Below are positions 59,857 to 64,000 of a stretch of DNA of 64,000 bases, piece after piece (position 1 is the first letter of the stretch; each line of letters starts with the position of its first letter). Under the pieces are notes generated by a model that did not search any database, was not told where the DNA came from, and saw only the letters and a program-made list of their open reading frames with translations. The DNA lies in assembly GCF_023276375.1 (NCBI RefSeq), contig NZ_JALLPK010000001.1, forward strand, positions 2,852,001 through 2,916,000, written 5' to 3'. The translations under genes were made by a program, and so were the position numbers. Source of the stretch: Halocatena marina (lineage in GTDB: Archaea; Halobacteriota; Halobacteria; Halobacteriales; Haloarculaceae).

Positions 59857-60048
59857 TTACTCGCCAACGTCAGTTGGCGGATTGATAAAGAGTGCATAGC
59901 CGAGGAGACCGCCCGCTGGCACGCACCCACCCGCAAGTCCGAGTGTTGCCGAGACGGACGAAACGAAACTGACGACCATCCCGAGTACGACAGATAACGC
60001 TATCGCAGCAAGCACCACGTCGTGAGAGGACAACGGGACATCGATCAT
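59857..60048 (-). CDS. Small two-helix membrane protein
   Basis: 63 aa. Two hydrophobic segments (about 11-31 DVVLAAIALSVVLGMVVSFV; about 38-56 GLAGGCVPAGGLLGYALFI) connected by a short loop. It ends NPPTDVGE. Overlapping frames are shadows. It lies upstream of infB on the same strand by 70 bases and is probably a conserved haloarchaeal hypothetical membrane protein. Confidence 0.6.
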   Translation of the reverse strand: MIDVPLSSHDVVLAAIALSVVLGMVVSFVSSVSATLGLAGGCVPAGGLLGYALFINPPTDVGE

Positions 60049-60118
60049 GGCAGTCCAAAGTAACGTCCCCCACCTAATTAATAGTTATTACCGATCGGTC
60101 GGTTCAGGATCGACGTGA

Positions 60119-61933
60119 TTATTTGCCCCAGAACGGGTCGACCTTCCGTCGTTTGTCGAGATATCGGCTGAGTGTTTCTCGTTCGTCTGCAGGAATATCT
60201 TCGCGGAGTTCCTGTTCGAGGATCTTGGCGTGCTTCTCTGGAAGTTCGGTCCAGAGTTCGTCTCCCTCGTCAATCTGTCGGCCAACGGTGGGTCCATCGA
60301 TGGAAACGCTAACACGTTCGCCCGCGCGAGCTTTATCGAGATCCTCACCCTGTGATTGGATCCCTTTGAGAACGCCGACGCGTTCAGGATTATTCCCTTC
60401 GAACGCTGCGATTGGCGAGTTTCGATAGAGAGTGCCCGATAGAATCTCGATGCCGACGACGGCGGGATTCGACTGCCGGAAGACGTGGTCTTCGAGGATG
60501 CGAAACGAACACGGATGCATGATGTTTTCGAGGACGGTGTCTTGCTGGGCGCGTTCGATTTCGGTGACGAACTCCTCGTACTCCTCAACGAGCTGGTAGA
60601 TAACCTCGTTTCTGAAGATTTCGATGTTCTGTTCTTCCGCTCGTTCGTTTGCATCCGAGTGGATTTCGACGTTGAACGCGAGAATGACTTCGTGCTGTGC
60701 TTCTTCGGCAGTGGACGCGACAGCCACATCACGTGGCGCGACATCACCGACCTCTGCACGAACGATCGGGACTTCAGCTTCCTGCAAGGCGTTTGCGATC
60801 GCTTCGAGACTTCCGAGCGTGTCTGCTTTGACGACGACACCTTGCTCGTCGGTTTCGACCGTGATATCCGCGAGTTCTGCTTCGACAGCCGCGGTGACCT
60901 CCGCTACATCTTGATCACGGACAACGCGGACTGGAGCACCCGCGATAGCGTTGTCGAGTTCTGGTGCGGCGATCTTCACACCCGCCGCAGCGACGACCTC
61001 CTCGACCTGTTCGAACTGCTTTTCGGTCCGGATTTCCGCCAGCGCACGCGGTTGGAGGAGCGCACGAACCTCTGTAACGATCGGGTTGTTCTTCGCCCCA
61101 ATCACGATCGTGTCGTCAGTTCGGATCGTCCCATCGTAGAGGACAACATCGAGGGTCGTACCGAATCCTCGTTCCTCGGTCACCTCAAGGACCGTTCCCG
61201 CCCCCGGTCCGGCCGTGTTTATTTCCATCGCCTCCTTCATGTATCGCTGTGAGAGGCCCATGAGGACGGTGAGGAGATCGGGAACCCCCTCTCCAGTGAG
61301 CGCGCTGAGCGGGACAACGCCAGCGTTGCGCTGGAAGTTCCGGACCTGCCAGTACATATCCGACGAAATGTCGTTGTCGCTCAGCTCACCGATGAGCGAA
61401 TAGAGTTGTTCGTCAACCCGCGAGCGCGTACGATCATTCTGAGCGTCGAGGCTGGTCTGAATCGGGCCGGATTCTCGTGACTTCCAGCCCGGAACCGTAT
61501 CGATCTTATTGGCTGCGACGACGAACGGCGTCTGTGTGCGTTTCAGTATATCGAGTGCTTCGATCGTTTGTGGCTGAAAGCCGTCATTCACGTCGATGAC
61601 GAGAATAGCGATGTCAGCGAGCGCGCCGCCACGCGATCGAAGCGTCGAAAACGAATGATGCCCTGGAGTATCGATGAATAGAAGACCGGGAAGGTCGAAA
61701 TCATCGGGATCGACCAACCGTCCGGCGATATCAGAGATCACATCGAGCGGAACGGCTGTTGCGCCGATGTGCTGGGTGATTGCCCCAGATTCACCCTGTG
61801 TGACTGCCGATCCTCGGATCGTATCGAGCAGGCTTGTTTTCCCGTGGTCGACGTGACCGAGAACGGCGACGATGGGGGTCCGCAATCCATCAGAACCAGA
61901 ATGCGTGTCCGTATTAGTATCCGTATCAGACAT
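60119..61933 (-). CDS. infB: Translation initiation factor IF-2 / aIF5B
   Basis: 604 aa. It is the GTPase that joins ribosomal subunits and promotes Met-tRNA binding. The G1 motif GHVDHGKT (about 28-35), G3 DTPGHHSF, and G4 NKID are clear, followed by domain II ([20 protein letters not shown]) and domain IV with the helical C-terminus. I start at the ATG at 61933 ([20 protein letters not shown]); the further upstream extension to 62023 is Arg-rich. The length fits archaeal aIF5B (about 600). It is divergent from the PRC-barrel gene. Confidence 0.95.
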   Translation of the reverse strand: MSDTDTNTDTHSGSDGLRTPIVAVLGHVDHGKTSLLDTIRGSAVTQGESGAITQHIGATAVPLDVISDIAGRLVDPDDFDLPGLLFIDTPGHHSFSTLRSRGGALADIAILVIDVNDGFQPQTIEALDILKRTQTPFVVAANKIDTVPGWKSRESGPIQTSLDAQNDRTRSRVDEQLYSLIGELSDNDISSDMYWQVRNFQRNAGVVPLSALTGEGVPDLLTVLMGLSQRYMKEAMEINTAGPGAGTVLEVTEERGFGTTLDVVLYDGTIRTDDTIVIGAKNNPIVTEVRALLQPRALAEIRTEKQFEQVEEVVAAAGVKIAAPELDNAIAGAPVRVVRDQDVAEVTAAVEAELADITVETDEQGVVVKADTLGSLEAIANALQEAEVPIVRAEVGDVAPRDVAVASTAEEAQHEVILAFNVEIHSDANERAEEQNIEIFRNEVIYQLVEEYEEFVTEIERAQQDTVLENIMHPCSFRILEDHVFRQSNPAVVGIEILSGTLYRNSPIAAFEGNNPERVGVLKGIQSQGEDLDKARAGERVSVSIDGPTVGRQIDEGDELWTELPEKHAKILEQELREDIPADERETLSRYLDKRRKVDPFWGK

Positions 61934-62077
61934 GGGTCTCACCCGGAGAGAACTCCTTGTTCGAGTCTGTCCGTCGGTAAGGTTAAGTCTTAAGAAGCGG
62001 TGAGTCCGCGGGACATCGTTCACCTCGTCTCGGATGGCCCCACGTATTTATATGCTACCCTCCGATAGAACGGATAT

Positions 62078-62317
62078 ATGCCCAGAATTCTCGCAGAGAA
62101 CCTCTCTGGAAAGGCCATCACTGGCTCGGACGGCACACAGATAGGAATGCTGTACAACATCACGATGAACGTCAAGAACGGTAAGCTCAAACACCTCGTT
62201 GTCGACCCGACAACGAAGGGGAATAACGAGAATTTCCCAACCAACGACCTCGGGCACTATCTCATCCCAGTCGACCGTGTGACGGCGGTCAAAGACCACG
62301 TCATTATCCGCCGATAG
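62078..62317 (+). CDS. PRC-barrel domain protein
   Basis: 79 aa. It begins MPRILAENLSGKAITGSDGT and contains the compact beta-barrel pattern GMLYNITMNVKNGKLKHLVV, then VDRVTAVKDHVIIRR. PRC barrels occur in RimM and photosynthetic reaction-centre H subunits and often act in RNA processing contexts. The stop codon immediately precedes the nob1 start, so they are one operon. A TATA box GTATTTATATG (62044-62054) sits about 27 bases upstream, a near-leaderless start. Confidence 0.9.
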   Translation: MPRILAENLSGKAITGSDGTQIGMLYNITMNVKNGKLKHLVVDPTTKGNNENFPTNDLGHYLIPVDRVTAVKDHVIIRR

Positions 62318-62773
62318 ATGCACGTTCTCGACGCCTCGGCGTTTATCCGGGAGTATAACACAGACGGACAGACTGCCACAGTTCCACGGGTTCGAGAGGA
62401 ACTCACAGCCGAAAGCGGATACCGATTTGACGCGCTCGAAGGAAGCGGAATGCACGTTCACGTCCCCGACGCGAATGCGATTGAGCACGTCGAACGTGCT
62501 GCACGCAATAGCGGCGACCTAAACGAACTCTCCGAGACTGACGTGCGCCTTCTCGCTGCCGCATTCGAACTCGATGCGACGCTGGTCACTGACGATTATG
62601 CGATGCAGAACGTCGCAGAACGCCTCTCCGTCTCGGTCGAAGCGATCGAACACGACGGGATCACCGAAGAACGCGACTGGCAATTCCAGTGCGTGGGCTG
62701 TGGACGCATCTACGACGACGATCCTGACCGCTGTCCAATCTGCGGAAGTGACTGTTCGAGAAAAAACCCATAG
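62318..62773 (+). CDS. nob1: rRNA maturation endonuclease Nob1
   Basis: 151 aa. PIN domain (VLDASAFIREYN with the first Asp; ELSETDVRLLAAAFELD; TLVTDDYAMQNVAERL) followed by a C-terminal zinc ribbon (CVGCGRIYDDDPDRCPICGS). Nob1 cleaves the 3' end of pre-16S rRNA. Directly joined to the PRC-barrel gene. Catalytic acidic residues are intact. Confidence 0.93.
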   Translation: MHVLDASAFIREYNTDGQTATVPRVREELTAESGYRFDALEGSGMHVHVPDANAIEHVERAARNSGDLNELSETDVRLLAAAFELDATLVTDDYAMQNVAERLSVSVEAIEHDGITEERDWQFQCVGCGRIYDDDPDRCPICGSDCSRKNP

Positions 62774-62958
62774 GTAATTGAACCATAAGAATTCTTGTCA
62801 TACTCTCCGAGACGGTTGACCGTCCACAGCACGGCTAACTCGGAGATAACAGTTCGTCGGAACCGTTCGTGAGTGTTACGGCTACCAGAAACAGCCAACG
62901 TCTCACGTGAGCGTTGCAATAAAAGCGAACAAAAGCGTGCAAAAGAGAGTGAGTGCCT

Positions 62959-63717
62959 TCAGGGGGCGGCGATTCCCATCACTTGCGAGTAGGCGATGAG
63001 GAATTGGATAGCGTTGAACAGTCCGTGAACAATCGCTGGAATGACGAGATTGCCAGAGAGCTCATAGAGACTTCCGAGAATCAGGGCAAGGACGAAGATA
63101 ACGGTCAGGGTCACGAGCATCTCTGTTGGCGACCCGATCAGTCCAAACACGTGAATCGAGGCGAAGACAGCACTCGCAATGATGATCGCCGGGACAGGAC
63201 CAATCACGCGTTTGATCGTTCCTTGAACGATCCCCCGGTACAGCAGTTCTTCTGCCGGTCCAACGAGAAGGATCGATACTGGGACCAACAGCAACAACAA
63301 TGCGGGATTTTGGAGACCACTTTCGATGAGTTCACTCTGAGCAGGATCGACACCGAGTTGCGTAATGACGAATGTGACGCCTCCCCATCCGATAAGAACA
63401 GCGATAATGCCACCAATGAGATAGCTGATTCCGCTCAGATTAGGAATACGGGCTCGAATGAGATCAGAGCCATCCTTAGAGTACATGAGGTAGACGAGTC
63501 CGACACCACCGAATCCGAGGCCCTGTAGCGAAAACGCACTTATCAACGCGAGTCGCTCTGGATAGTCAGTAACGGGAATTCCCACCAACTGAAGTGCCAT
63601 AATGACGAGAAATGCAATGACGTTGCCCGCTACATAGGCACCGAGTGCGAGCGCGATCATCCCGCCAATCACCCGAAGCTGATCATCAGTTTCGTGCTTG
63701 ACAGTCGCTTCCTCCAT
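62959..63717 (-). CDS. CPBP-family intramembrane metalloprotease
   Basis: 252 aa with about seven transmembrane segments. Motifs of the Abi/CAAX (CPBP) family are present: EELLYRG (Glu-Glu and Arg), FASIHVFG (His), and HGLFNAIQF (His-Asn). The enzyme should cut membrane proteins. Start at 63717 (MEEATVKHETDD); the frame extends to 63735 with GTG. It is convergent with nob1 and divided from it by about 185 bases with a near-palindromic ACGTCTCACGTGAGCGT (62898-62914), a possible bidirectional terminator. Confidence 0.88.
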   Translation of the reverse strand: MEEATVKHETDDQLRVIGGMIALALGAYVAGNVIAFLVIMALQLVGIPVTDYPERLALISAFSLQGLGFGGVGLVYLMYSKDGSDLIRARIPNLSGISYLIGGIIAVLIGWGGVTFVITQLGVDPAQSELIESGLQNPALLLLLVPVSILLVGPAEELLYRGIVQGTIKRVIGPVPAIIIASAVFASIHVFGLIGSPTEMLVTLTVIFVLALILGSLYELSGNLVIPAIVHGLFNAIQFLIAYSQVMGIAAP

Positions 63718-63925
63718 CGTTACTCGACCACCCACAGTTTGTCGCTGTCGAGTCGATTCATTAGTAACTGTACGGCTGCACGCCGAATAGATCTTGCGAG
63801 TGTGTCGTCCGATCTGTTGTGACAGGACAGGTGTTCGATACTTGTTGGAATTCTGTCACCAACAGCACGAATCCAAGTACAGAGACACTCCATCGTACGA
63901 TGTTTGAGGTACAAGTACGTTTGTC
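63718..63925. other. Intergenic, no supported gene
   Basis: About 200 bases between the protease start and the C-terminus of the next leftward gene. A 64-codon leftward frame overlapping the protease 5' end (to 63914) is Arg/Cys-rich and unlike its neighbours, so I reject it. The protease promoter must lie here. Confidence 0.5.
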
Positions 63926-64000
63926 TTATTCTATCACGAGCCGCTCTTTGCCAGAGACAGCCTTGGCTTCAGCGGTATCACTGCCGCCGAGAAGTCCATG
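63926..64000 (-). CDS. C-terminus of a leftward gene cut by the window edge
   Basis: Reading leftward from the window end, an open frame ends HGLLGGSDTAEAKAVSGKER, then LVIE, with stop TAA at 63926-63928. The composition is acidic and normal for haloarchaea. Too little is present to name it. Confidence 0.4.
   Translation of the reverse strand, partial: HGLLGGSDTAEAKAVSGKERLVIE

Noticed and set aside
63720..63914. 64-codon leftward frame overlapping the CPBP protease start
   Set aside because: Arg- and Cys-rich, overlaps the real gene start, no homologous look.
1..64000. CRISPR array
   Set aside because: No regularly spaced direct repeats of 25-40 bases were seen, despite CARF-type genes.

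Overview
The window comes from a haloarchaeal chromosome or megaplasmid. The proteins are strongly acidic and Asp/Glu-rich. Promoters are archaeal TATA boxes and several genes look leaderless. The housekeeping genes at the right end are archaeal: aIF5B/IF-2 (infB), the rRNA nuclease Nob1, pyruvoyl-dependent arginine decarboxylase and a PRC-barrel protein. I cannot name the genus. I found no rRNA, tRNA or CRISPR array.

Layout. (1) 0.2-1 kb: an ArsR-type regulator with a perfect operator palindrome, and a glyoxalase-fold (VOC) protein. (2) 1.3-9.35 kb: a defective tailed provirus holding only the head-maturation and neck/tail-tube module (protease-scaffold, decoration protein, major capsid, connectors, tube). 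Terminase, portal, tape measure and lysis genes are absent. It contains one frameshifted gene and a cassette with inverted-repeat ends that carries a MazG-type pyrophosphatase. (3) 9.3-10.5 kb: a scrap heap made of a provirus gene fused to a truncated winged-helix regulator, a TnpB remnant, and the frameshifted tail of an AAA ATPase. (4) 10.6-42.1 kb: a large defence-type island, described below. (5) 42.2-47.2 kb: a VOC protein, a Bles03-like protein, GNAT, a methyltransferase, a nucleotidyltransferase and an aminoglycoside-phosphotransferase-like kinase. (6) 47.3-52.8 kb: an accessory patch with a PIN/HTH pair, several tiny zinc-finger proteins, a FilR1-type regulator, a cluster of overlapping very small ORFs and a tyrosine integrase. 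(7) 53.3-64 kb: core metabolism and translation genes, namely isocitrate lyase, a CitE-like lyase, an ammonium transporter fused to a PII domain, an Lrp regulator, a decayed nitrite reductase gene, arginine decarboxylase, infB, nob1 and a CPBP protease.

The island is the most interesting part. On the right is a four-gene preQ0 pathway in one overlapping operon (queD, queE, folE, queC). It is divergent from an operon encoding two tRNA-guanine-transglycosylase-like proteins (967 and 344 aa), a winged-helix protein and an AAA ATPase. On the left is a 19-kb tightly packed operon encoding a 288-aa protein, a 308-aa protein, a 1043-aa P-loop ATPase, a coiled-coil protein, two tandem ~1.8-kaa helicases with zinc ribbons and a DUF1998-like C-terminus, and a phospholipase-D-like protein. 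The combination and order resemble the bacterial Dpd system, which inserts 7-deazaguanine bases into DNA and restricts unmodified DNA (dpdA plus dpdG-H-I-J-K). The helicase is duplicated here, there are two transglycosylases, and no dpdB or dpdC is recognisable. Between the blocks sits a CARF-like protein in a 4-bp overlap with a PIN-like putative nuclease, and a Csa3-like CARF regulator flanks the left side, with no CRISPR locus in view. I read the island as an archaeal variant of a DNA 7-deazapurine modification-restriction system with a possible cyclic-nucleotide-triggered arm. The DNA-modification assignment is inference from family and context.
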